Source of the DNA: Luminiphilus sp.
GTDB taxonomy: Bacteria; Pseudomonadota; Gammaproteobacteria; Pseudomonadales; Halieaceae
Assembly: GCA_024638905.1 (NCBI GenBank)
Contig: JAHEJH010000111.1
Location: forward strand, 1-9,378
DNA: 9,378 nucleotides
Reading direction: 5' to 3'
Shown: piece after piece, positions 1 through 6,800 of the stretch
How the letters are laid out: the number at the start of each line of letters is the position of its first letter
Position numbering within the stretch: position 1 is the first letter of the stretch
The notes under the pieces: generated by a model
Databases searched by the model: none
Told to the model about the DNA's origin: nothing
The model's input: only the letters and a program-made list of their open reading frames with translations
Program-made: the position numbers and the translations under genes

Positions 1-131
1 GAGTAGTGCCGTTGGCAGCCCGTGCGGTTAGTCGGTTGGTGCGGTGATTTAGTGAGTCAGTGTGACCCGCTCACTGGGGCAGGGCAAGCGCTACGGTTTT
101 TGCGGCCAGCCAAGAGTGGGGCACAAGGGTT
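1..131. other. Gene-free stretch downstream of yqeY, with a short inverted repeat
   Basis: No convincing coding sequence starts or ends here. It lies just downstream of the yqeY stop on the minus strand, where dnaG would be expected next. A perfect 6-bp inverted repeat (AGTGAG at 51-56, CTCACT at 70-75, 13-base loop) could be a weak hairpin between yqeY and the next gene or part of an operator. It has no T-tract on either side, so I do not call it a terminator. No promoter here is good enough to name. Confidence 0.4.
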
Positions 132-590
132 TCAGGCGCCGAGTTTGGCCTTCACGCGTTGAGAGACCTCGCCCATGTCCGCACGGCCTTGAAGCTGGGG
201 CTTGAGCTTGCCCATCAAGGGGCCCATAGCGGCCATGCCTTCCGCATCGATACCAGCGAGCGCCTCGTCGATGAGGGCGTCGATTTCTTCAGCAGAGAGT
301 TGTGCGGGTAGGAAGGTCTGTATGACCGCGATCTCGGCGTCTTCCACGTCCGCAAGCTCCGGGCGGTTCGCGTCGCGATATTGCGTGGCAGAGTCCCGGC
401 GCTGCTTGACCATTTTATCCATGATTGCAAGCGCGCGGGCGTCATCGATTTCAATGCGCTCGTCGACTTCAACACGTTTGAATTCCGCCTGAATCAGGCG
501 AATGGTGGCTAGGGTTTCTTTCTCGCGGGCTTTCATGGCAGCTTTCATGGCTGCTTTGATTTGTGCGACGAGAGACAGGGTCTCACTCAT
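132..590 (-). CDS. yqeY: YqeY/GatB-like domain protein (GatB_Yqey family)
   Basis: This 152-residue protein, close to the usual 145-150 of the family, matches the YqeY family. The N-terminal amphipathic helix is followed by LATIRLIQAEFKRVEVDER, then the middle motif TFLPAQLSAEEI and the C-terminal MGPLMGKLKPQLQGRADM. The fold resembles the tRNA-binding tail of GatB, the amidotransferase subunit. The biochemical role of the stand-alone protein is not settled, and a link to tRNA is an inference from that similarity. It is cytosolic, with no signal peptide or membrane segment. It follows rpsU by 42 bases in the same direction, as in the rpsU-yqeY-dnaG order common in Gammaproteobacteria, so it is probably co-transcribed from the rpsU promoter. 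The bases before its ATG are pyrimidine-rich on the coding strand and show no clear Shine-Dalgarno sequence. An AAMKAAMK repeat lies near the N-terminus. Confidence 0.9.
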   Translation of the reverse strand: MSETLSLVAQIKAAMKAAMKAREKETLATIRLIQAEFKRVEVDERIEIDDARALAIMDKMVKQRRDSATQYRDANRPELADVEDAEIAVIQTFLPAQLSAEEIDALIDEALAGIDAEGMAAMGPLMGKLKPQLQGRADMGEVSQRVKAKLGA

Positions 591-605
591 GGGGAGCGGA
601 GAGGC

Positions 606-626
606 GGGCGGCTTCGTGCCGCGCCC
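606..626 (-). terminator. GC-rich hairpin between rpsU and yqeY (possible attenuator)
   Basis: The 42-base gap between the rpsU stop and the yqeY start holds an imperfect GC-rich inverted repeat: GGGC and GGC pair with GCC and GCCC around a TTCGT loop, with a small bulge. No T-run follows on the minus strand, so it is not a standard intrinsic terminator. In Escherichia coli a partial terminator after rpsU lowers expression of the following genes relative to S21. A similar role, or an RNA-processing role, is inferred here. Confidence 0.4.
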
Positions 627-632
627 GAGGTA

Positions 633-848
633 TCAGTAGAGGCGCTGGCGCTTGCGGTTCTCGCGAGACACCTTTTTAGCGTGACGCTTGACCGCAGCCG
701 CGGCAGCGCGCTTGCGAATAGTGGTTGGCTTCTCATAGTGCTCGCGCTTACGGACTTCGGCAATCAGGCCGGCTTTCTCGCAGGAGCGCTTGAAGCGACG
801 CAAGGCTACGTCAAACGGCTCGTTCTCTTTAATCTTAATAGAGGGCAT
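633..848 (-). CDS. rpsU: 30S ribosomal protein S21 (bS21)
   Basis: This is a 71-residue, very basic protein of exactly the usual family length. It opens with MPSIKIKENEPFDVALRRFK and contains RSCEKAGLIAEVRKREHYEK, both hallmarks of bS21, and it ends in an Arg/Lys-rich tail with the typical RLY terminus. bS21 is a late-assembling small-subunit protein near the platform of the 30S ribosome, where it helps base-pairing of mRNA with the 3' end of 16S rRNA. The start is fixed by family alignment and by an AGGA Shine-Dalgarno sequence (coding strand of 856-859) seven bases before the ATG. It is the first gene of a minus-strand unit with yqeY, with its own sigma-70 promoter at 909-937 and a hairpin leader at 873-903. 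Confidence 0.97.
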   Translation of the reverse strand: MPSIKIKENEPFDVALRRFKRSCEKAGLIAEVRKREHYEKPTTIRKRAAAAAVKRHAKKVSRENRKRQRLY

Positions 849-872
849 TCATCTATCCTGTGGTCAATAAAC

Positions 873-903
873 CCCGCAAAATCGGGTGCACCCGTTTTGC
901 GGG
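873..903 (-). promoter_or_regulatory. Hairpin at the 5' end of the rpsU transcript
   Basis: A nearly perfect inverted repeat has arms CCCGCAAAA-T-CGGGTG and CACCCG-TTTTGCGGG: 15 pairs with one bulged base. The inner 12 bp form a perfect palindrome. Read on the minus strand it starts within a base or two of where transcription should begin from the promoter at 909-937. It ends 12 bases before the rpsU Shine-Dalgarno sequence. A 5'-terminal stem of this kind could protect the mRNA from 5'-dependent decay, bind a regulator such as S21 itself, or act as a DNA operator. These roles are inferred. Confidence 0.6.
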
Positions 904-908
904 CGCGC

Positions 909-937
909 AGTATAGGCACGAAGCCCTTATTTTGCAA
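909..937 (-). promoter_or_regulatory. Sigma-70 promoter of rpsU
   Basis: On the minus strand, TTGCAA (932-937) and TATACT (909-914) are separated by exactly 17 bases. They match the -35 and -10 consensus at four and five of six positions. The predicted start, about seven bases beyond the -10, is near 902 and gives a leader of about 53 bases to the rpsU ATG. No LexA-type CTGT-N8-ACAG box, known upstream of the E. coli operon, is seen here. Confidence 0.75.
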
Positions 938-1256
938 AGCGCTGGGACATGTTAGTTTTTGCCCCTTTTTGGGCCTGACAGCCCGCGGGATTCGCCGAGT
1001 AAGACCGGTTAATTGCCGTTTTTCCGGTCTCGGAGCGGAGCTGGTTGGTGTGGGTGCGCTTTGCTGGACCCAACTCAGGTTTTAGGAGTATGCGATGACC
1101 GCCTAGCCGAGGGGAGTTCGCATATTGAGCAAGATATTTAGCGGCCGGTAACCCGGCCATGAAAATCGACCGTGTTGGAATGGCCGCAGATAGGCGATGG
1201 GCCACTCACATAGGGCGCATAGCAGTCAGGGCACATAGAACGCGGACAAGAGCGCA

Positions 1257-2306
1257 ATGAAGATATTGGGCATAGAAACCAGCTGTGATGAGACCGGGGT
1301 GGCGCTGTATGACACCGAGCGGGGTTTGTTGGCGGACGCACTGTACTCCCAGATCGACATTCACGCGGAGTACGGCGGTGTGGTGCCCGAGCTGGCCAGC
1401 CGCGACCACGTGCGTAAAACCCTGCCGTTAATTGATCAGGTGCTGACCGAGGGCGGCATTGCCCGCAGTGATATCGAGGGCGTGGCTTATACCGCGGGCC
1501 CTGGGCTGGTCGGCGCCTTGATGGTAGGTGCCACGCTGGGCCGGGCGATCGCGGCGGGCCTCGGTGTGCCCAGCTTGGGCGTGCACCATATGGAAGGGCA
1601 TCTGCTGGCGCCCATGTTGGCGGAGCATGAAGCGGACGCGGTCCCCGAATATCCCTTCGTGGCGCTGCTGGTTTCGGGGGGGCATACCCAGCTAGTGCGG
1701 GTGGATGGCCTCGGGCAGTACTCGTTGCTCGGTGAGTCACTTGATGATGCCGCGGGAGAAGCCTTCGACAAGACCGCGAAAATGCTGGGGCTGCCCTACC
1801 CCGGTGGGCCGCATGTGGCGAGGCTTGCAGAGCAGGGCGACCCCGACCGCTTTGAGTTCCCGCGACCCATGGTGAAGCGGGGCGGACTGGACTTCAGTTT
1901 TTCGGGCCTCAAGACCCACACGTTGACCACGGTACGCGCCCATGAGGTCAACGGTCAGGTCAGTGATCAGGACAAAGCTGACATTGCGCGTGCTTTTGAA
2001 GCGGCAGTGGTGGATACACTGGTCATCAAATGCCGCCGAGCGCTCAAACAGGAAAATCTCACCCGGCTGGTGATGGCCGGTGGTGTGAGCGCCAACGTGC
2101 GATTGCGCGCAGCACTTGAGGAAAAGCTGCGTAAAGAGCGCTGTGAGGTGTTTTATCCTGCGCCCAAGCTTTGCACTGACAACGGCGCGATGATTGCCTA
2201 CGCCGGCGCGCTCCGATTGGCGGTGGGGGAGTGCGATGGGCCCGAAGCCGAAGTGCGGCCGCGGTGGCCCATGACAGCGCTCAATGCCCCTATGGCTGGT
2301 GCGTAA
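1257..2306 (+). CDS. tsaD: tRNA N6-adenosine threonylcarbamoyltransferase TsaD (Kae1/Qri7 family)
   Basis: TsaD transfers the threonylcarbamoyl group from threonylcarbamoyl-AMP to A37 of ANN-decoding tRNAs, working with TsaB and TsaE in the cytosol. The 349 residues are slightly longer than the 337 of E. coli. The family pattern is complete: GIETSCDETGVALY at the N-terminus (ASKHA nucleotide-binding fold), HHMEGH with metal ligands His111 and His115, LLVSGGHTQLV, LGESLDDAAGEAFDKTAK, GLDFSFSGLKT, MAGGVSANVRLR, and the late metal-binding CTDNGAMIAYAG. The ATG gives the standard MKILGIETSC start; only a weak AAGAG Shine-Dalgarno-like sequence (1248-1252) precedes it. Its stop TAA overlaps the folB ATG by one base (TAATG), suggesting translational coupling. 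It is divergent from rpsU, a common arrangement. Small insertions relative to E. coli lie near residues 125 and 225. Confidence 0.97.
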   Translation: MKILGIETSCDETGVALYDTERGLLADALYSQIDIHAEYGGVVPELASRDHVRKTLPLIDQVLTEGGIARSDIEGVAYTAGPGLVGALMVGATLGRAIAAGLGVPSLGVHHMEGHLLAPMLAEHEADAVPEYPFVALLVSGGHTQLVRVDGLGQYSLLGESLDDAAGEAFDKTAKMLGLPYPGGPHVARLAEQGDPDRFEFPRPMVKRGGLDFSFSGLKTHTLTTVRAHEVNGQVSDQDKADIARAFEAAVVDTLVIKCRRALKQENLTRLVMAGGVSANVRLRAALEEKLRKERCEVFYPAPKLCTDNGAMIAYAGALRLAVGECDGPEAEVRPRWPMTALNAPMAGA

Positions 2307-2653
2307 TGGATACCGTGTTCATTAAAGGCCTGCAGGCAACTTCAGTAATCGGTTGCTATGACTGGGAGCGCGATATTCGCCAGACACTGGTGATCGATCT
2401 TGAGCTCAAGGCGGATTTCACGCGGGCGGCGCAAACCGATGCTTTGGCAGATGCTCTGGATTACGCCACGATTTCCCAGCGAGTGATTGCTGTCTGTGAT
2501 GAGTCGCGCTTTCAGCTACTCGAGGCGTTGGCAGAGCACCTCGCAACGCTGTTACTGGCAGAGTTCTCGATCGCGGGGCTGGGGTTGACGATTACCAAAC
2601 CGGGCGCGGTGGAGGCGGCAGATGGCGTTGGCGTGGCCATCTCGCGGCCCTAA
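2306..2653 (+). CDS. folB: Dihydroneopterin aldolase FolB
   Basis: FolB converts 7,8-dihydroneopterin to 6-hydroxymethyl-dihydropterin plus glycolaldehyde in folate synthesis, as a cytosolic homo-octamer. The start is taken at 2306, giving 115 residues beginning MDTVFIKGLQ, like E. coli FolB (MDIVFIEQL, 122 residues). An upstream in-frame ATG at 2231 lies inside tsaD and would add 25 residues without family similarity. Diagnostic segments are IGCYDWER near residue 15, LDYATIS, FQLLEALAEHLA with the conserved Glu, and ITKPGAVEAADGVGVAI with the catalytic Lys. The ATG overlaps the tsaD stop and no strong Shine-Dalgarno sequence is seen, so translation probably depends on termination of tsaD. 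folK often follows folB in relatives but is not here; a convergent cca follows instead. Confidence 0.95.
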   Translation: MDTVFIKGLQATSVIGCYDWERDIRQTLVIDLELKADFTRAAQTDALADALDYATISQRVIAVCDESRFQLLEALAEHLATLLLAEFSIAGLGLTITKPGAVEAADGVGVAISRP

Positions 2654-2654
2654 T

Positions 2655-2686
2655 GCGCCCTCTGGTTTATGACCTCAGAGTAGCGC
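2655..2686. terminator. Possible bidirectional hairpin between folB and cca
   Basis: folB and cca converge with only 13 bases between their stop codons. A two-step inverted repeat covers the junction: CTCTG (2660-2664) pairs with CAGAG (2676-2680), flanked by GCGC on both sides (2655-2658 and 2683-2686). It overlaps the cca stop codon. No strong T-tract follows in either direction, so its efficiency as a terminator is uncertain. Confidence 0.4.
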
Positions 2687-3764
2687 GGATTCGGTCGATT
2701 TGCGCTGCGAGGATCGCGGCACCCAAATTAGGCCCCGCCAAACCCTCATCCGCAATATCGGTTGCCCTAATGGCCTGCGCCGCGGTGCGAGCTTCGCGAA
2801 GTAGTTGAATCGATCGCTCGGCCTCCGGCGCATTCTGCTCCATCGCCAGCAGTGTGTAGCAGAACCCCTCGAAGGGCTCGTCCCGCCGCAGCGCATCTAG
2901 TCCCACGAGTAATGCCGCGCACGACTCGGCATCTCGGAGTGCCGCCTTTACTTCAGCTCGCCAGGCGCTCACCTTCGTCGCTAAAAGGGTGAAACGCCTC
3001 GGCGCTTTGAGTCGCTTACTGGCTTTTAGTGCGCGGGATTCTGGGAGGTCAGCCAAGAGCGCTGCCCAGCGAGCATCGACTCGCCGCGTGCCGGGGGCGG
3101 TGCGGGCAAGCGCTGCGATACCTTGTGATACCTCGAGTTCCGGTAGGAGCACTGCCAGCGCGCCACAGTCGGTCAACACCTGCCAGTAGACCGCTGGGTG
3201 TTGCTCGCCGAGCGCCTTCTCGGTCTCAACCCACACCCGCTCCAAAGACAGGTGGGTTAGCTCGCCAGCAGCAACGATGTCAGTCATCAGTGCGAGGGTG
3301 TCATCCGCGATGCGAAAACCAAGATGGTGATAGCGTGCAGCAAAACGAGCGACTCTTAGCACCCGTAGTGGGTCTTCGACAAAATGAGGCGACACATGGC
3401 GTAGACGTTTTGCCTTGAGATCTGTTTGACCGCGATAGGGATCAATCACCGTGCCATCATCATCCATCGCCATGGCATTGATGGTGAGGTCACGCCGCTC
3501 GAGGTCTTGTTCTAGCGTGACGGATGGGTCGGCATGCACTGCAAACCCCTGATGTCCCGGCGCTGTTTTTCGTTCAGTGCGCGCCAGCGCATACTCTTCT
3601 TTGGTCTCGGGATGTAAAAAAACGGGGAAGTCTCGACCCACCTGTGTGTAGCCTGCCGTCAGCATTTCCTCTGGCGTACTGCCCACGACAACCCAGTCGG
3701 TCTCGTGATGTGGGTGGCCAAGCAGCGTGTCGCGGACTGCGCCGCCAACTCGATAAATCTCCAT
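2667..3764 (-). CDS. cca: tRNA CCA-adding nucleotidyltransferase (class II), without a recognisable HD motif
   Basis: This enzyme adds or repairs the 3' CCA end of tRNAs using CTP and ATP without a template. The 365 residues begin with the class II signature MEIYRVGGAVRDTLLG. Next come the metal-binding E21-x-D23 (E. coli has D-x-D), WVVVGSTPEEM, EYALARTERKTAPGHQGF, LERRDLTINAMAMDD, and the tRNA/NTP-binding stretch around DPLRVLRVARFAARY. E. coli Cca is about 412 residues and carries a C-terminal HD phosphohydrolase domain. Here the segment aligning with its CHDLGKG reads LADLPES, and the preceding region is shortened, so the extra 2',3'-cyclic phosphodiesterase and phosphatase activities are predicted to be lost. 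The start is supported by AAGG (coding strand) eight bases upstream. The gene is divergent from the large protease gene, with 86 bases between the two starts. Confidence 0.94.
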   Translation of the reverse strand: MEIYRVGGAVRDTLLGHPHHETDWVVVGSTPEEMLTAGYTQVGRDFPVFLHPETKEEYALARTERKTAPGHQGFAVHADPSVTLEQDLERRDLTINAMAMDDDGTVIDPYRGQTDLKAKRLRHVSPHFVEDPLRVLRVARFAARYHHLGFRIADDTLALMTDIVAAGELTHLSLERVWVETEKALGEQHPAVYWQVLTDCGALAVLLPELEVSQGIAALARTAPGTRRVDARWAALLADLPESRALKASKRLKAPRRFTLLATKVSAWRAEVKAALRDAESCAALLVGLDALRRDEPFEGFCYTLLAMEQNAPEAERSIQLLREARTAAQAIRATDIADEGLAGPNLGAAILAAQIDRIRATLRS

Positions 3765-3850
3765 GCAGCGACCTTACAGAGGCATTCGATCACGAGACAT
3801 GCTACGTTACTTGAGTCCGTATGTACCTCGAAACAAGCGAAGGGTGTTTC
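3765..3850. promoter_or_regulatory. Divergent promoter region between cca and the large protease gene
   Basis: These 86 bases must hold start signals for the leftward cca and the rightward protease gene unless they are read from further away. The Shine-Dalgarno sequence of the protease gene is GAAGGG at 3839-3844, six bases before its ATG. I cannot assign -35/-10 pairs with confidence in either direction. Confidence 0.35.
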
Positions 3851-6800
3851 ATGCGACTGAGGCAAATTGCGCTCAAACGTTCACCCAGTGGCTTTTTCAA
3901 AGCCGCCTGCGTTTTATTTGTCTGCTGTTGCCCAGTGCTTGCAGTCTCGCAAGACATCAAGTCAGAAATCAGGCTTGATAATGTCGACGACACCAGCGAG
4001 CTCCGTCAGCTGTATGTGTCCGGCGATTCATCTACTCGTGCATCTATAACGCTCGACACGGGTGATCTGGTTCCACTGAATTTGGTCCATGTCGACCCAT
4101 TTGCCGATGGCAGGCGGGTATTGCTGGATGGCAAACCGCTCGATCCTCGGAAGTATGTATCCGGCCGTCGCTATTATCGGGGTTCGGTGTTAGGGGATCC
4201 CCTCTCCTACGCATTTTTAAGTGTGCAGCCCTCCGGTGATGGCAATCTTTATCTCGACTACGCGGGCAGTCAATACAGAGGGATAGTCTCGGAGCAAGGC
4301 CTCGACTTTACTGTGAGTCAGAGTGCCTCAATGGCGCCCAGCGCGGGAGCTTGGCCCGCAACAGACGTCGTGAAATTGCCCGAACTTGAGCCGCCCTCGG
4401 GTCCAACTGCTGCGCAATTTTCATCCTCGGCGTCGGCGGAAACTGAGGCAAGATCGGAATCGATCGAGGTCACGTTGGGTTGGTACGGACCCTGGACCCT
4501 CAGCGTGCCGGCTGGACAGTCCTACGCGGGCGCAGTCAACAGGGGACCCGGGGTCGCCAATGCATATATCGTGCCGAGTGGCACAAACCCAACGGATCAA
4601 GACTACTGCGAGTACTCGATGTGCTTTATCGAAAACCCAGATGCCGGGGATTATGACGTATGGGTTTACAAATTCGATAGCAGCAGCGGCAGCTCCGTCC
4701 CGGATTTAGCGACTTCAGTCAATTTTGGCTACGGATCAACCCTCTCTGGGAACCAGCTTTATACCGCTACTCTTGCGATAGAGTTAGATGAGGCGCTGTA
4801 CAGTGCCATGGGTTCATCGCCCTCCGCAGTGGATACCTATCTCGCTGAACTCGTCTCTTATGTGAGTGCCACGTATGAAGAGGAAATCAGTACGCGCCTG
4901 CTAGTCGGGGATGTGGTGCTTTACTCAAACGACCCCTATGCCGATACATCAAGCACCAGCACGCGCCTGAAAGACGTAAGAAATTACTGGCGTGAAAATT
5001 ACAGCGGTGTTCAGAGGGCTTTGGCGGTGCATCTTGGTCAAATTGAGACTTTGAGCGGCGGCATCGCTAGCTTAGATGCATTATGTGATGACTCCTACGG
5101 CTATTCAGTCAGTGGGGTGTACGCCGATGCGCCCACCGATGCCTCGCAGTTGAACTGGGATGCTGAGGTTTTGGCTCATGAGTTAGGACATAATTTCTCT
5201 TCCAACCATACCCACTGTTACAACGGATTGGAGGGCAACAGTAACCCAGTTGATGCTTGTTATAGCGGTGAGGCGGCGGATGGCTGCTGGTCAGGTAGCG
5301 AATCCTTGCCCGGAGTCGGTTCTTTAACTGGCGGTGCCGCAGGCGCGCAAAATGGCACGATCATGAGTTACTGTCACTTGCTCACCGGTGGCATCAATAA
5401 TATTTCCAGAACCTTTGGCAGCAACACAAGCTACGGCATCGAGCCTGAGCGGGTGCCGACGAAAATGGCCCGCAGGACGGCTCAAATAGCCGCTGCGTCC
5501 TCTGAGTGCCTGGCCATTGTCAGCACCAGCTCAGAAGGCGTTCCAGGCGCGCCTACCGGCGTTTCTGCCTCACCGGGTAATGGGGAGGCAATTGTAAGCT
5601 GGGCAGCGCCAACATCGGTTGGCGGCTCTGCGATCACCGGTTACACCGTGACCGCTTCCCCCGGTGATGCGGGCTGTACGACGACAGGCGCAACCTCTTG
5701 CACCGTGACGGGGTTAACCAACGGCACGGCCTACACATTTACCGTGACCGCAACCAATAGCTCGGGGACAAGTTCGTCATCAAGGGCCAGCGCCGCCGTC
5801 ACGCCAGTCGCCCTTGAAGCGCTTACCAGCGGTGTCGCGGTCAGTGGGTTGTCGGGTGATGAAGGGAGCGATCAATACTTTTATATTGATGTTCCGAGTG
5901 GCGCAGCCACGCTGACAGTGTCGTTAAGCGTTGGCAGTGGCGATCCTGATATCTATGTTGACACGGACTATCCGCCGCCGGTTTCAGGGGCGCTGTGCCA
6001 GTCGGTTTTCCCAGCGGAGATCGACGAACTGTGCACTCTCAACTCACCGGCAGAGAGTCGCTACTATGTGCGGCTGAGCGGTTACACCGCTTACGCTGAC
6101 GCGTCTTTAGTTGCCGCCATCGCGGTACCGCCCGGCACTCCCTCGATCACCGGCATTACTGCGGGCGATGGGTCACTTGAAGTCGCGTTTACCGCTGGTG
6201 CTGGTGGCGCGGCAGATTCTTACACTTTGACATGTGTTGACCAAAGTTCTGATCGAGTATTGATGTCGTCATCTGTGGCACCTCAATCATCGCTGACTAG
6301 CTCGCAGACCCCGCCCCTTGAAATAAATGGTTTGAGCTATGCTTCTTCGGAGGCATTTTTTGGCTCTAGCGCATTTAGGGACGGGGGCCACCGGTGTGGA
6401 ACGATGCACGCATACGCCAGGCGCAACGATCTTCAAATGGAGTCGCTATCCAAAAACCCTGCCGATTGCGCGACCTCCAGCACGACAATTAACAGCGAGT
6501 ACGGCCCACTTGCCGAGGGTCATTACGTAATACCTGTTTATTGGCATGTCATTTACACATCTTCCGGAGAAGGCAGGGTTAGTGAAGCTAATATCGCAGC
6601 GCAAATGGATGTGTTAAATGAGGATTTTGGAGCAGTCTTTGACACAACGATTGAATTTCAGTTGGTCGATATTACCTACACTCAAAATGACGATTGGTTC
6701 AGCGACGATCCAGATGACGAGTATGCATACAAGGAAGCGCTTGGCCAGGACACGTCAAAGTATTTGAACATCTACACCAATGATGCGGCGGGTTATCTAG

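Larger units (their letters stand above)
849..1256. other. 408-bp divergent intergenic region between rpsU and tsaD
   Basis: No protein or RNA gene that I recognise lies here; open frames crossing it in both directions lack any family resemblance. It holds the rpsU promoter and leader hairpin on the left. The rest has several inverted repeats: AGACCGG/CCGGTCT (1002-1008 and 1024-1030), TATGCGA/TCGCATA (1089-1095 and 1118-1124), GGCCGG/CCGGCC (1143-1148 and 1153-1158), and CGGCCAT/ATGGCCG (1154-1160 and 1180-1186). A tsaD promoter must lie here, but no hexamer pair stands out. The motif CATAG recurs three times just before tsaD (1209-1213, 1218-1222 and 1234-1238). Confidence 0.6.

Noticed and set aside
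961..989. GCCC-rich palindromes upstream of the rpsU promoter as a terminator or operator
   Set aside because: The stems are only four bases with loops of varying size, or are simple GC palindromes, with no supporting context.
561..1085. A 174-codon plus-strand open frame across rpsU and its promoter
   Set aside because: It overlaps rpsU antisense, has no recognisable domain, and runs through the rpsU promoter and hairpin.
1138..1943. Long minus-strand open frames opposite tsaD
   Set aside because: They are Arg/Pro/His-rich shadow frames caused by the high GC of tsaD, with no family resemblance and no ribosome sites.
3690..3764. Cca with E-x-D in place of the catalytic D-x-D
   Set aside because: The change is conservative, the rest of the head domain is intact, and similar Glu variants are, as far as I recall, seen in other gammaproteobacterial Cca proteins.
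3821..3850. Upstream ATG as start of the large protease
   Set aside because: It has no Shine-Dalgarno sequence and would put ten non-basic residues ahead of a good signal peptide, whereas GAAGGG precedes the ATG at 3851.
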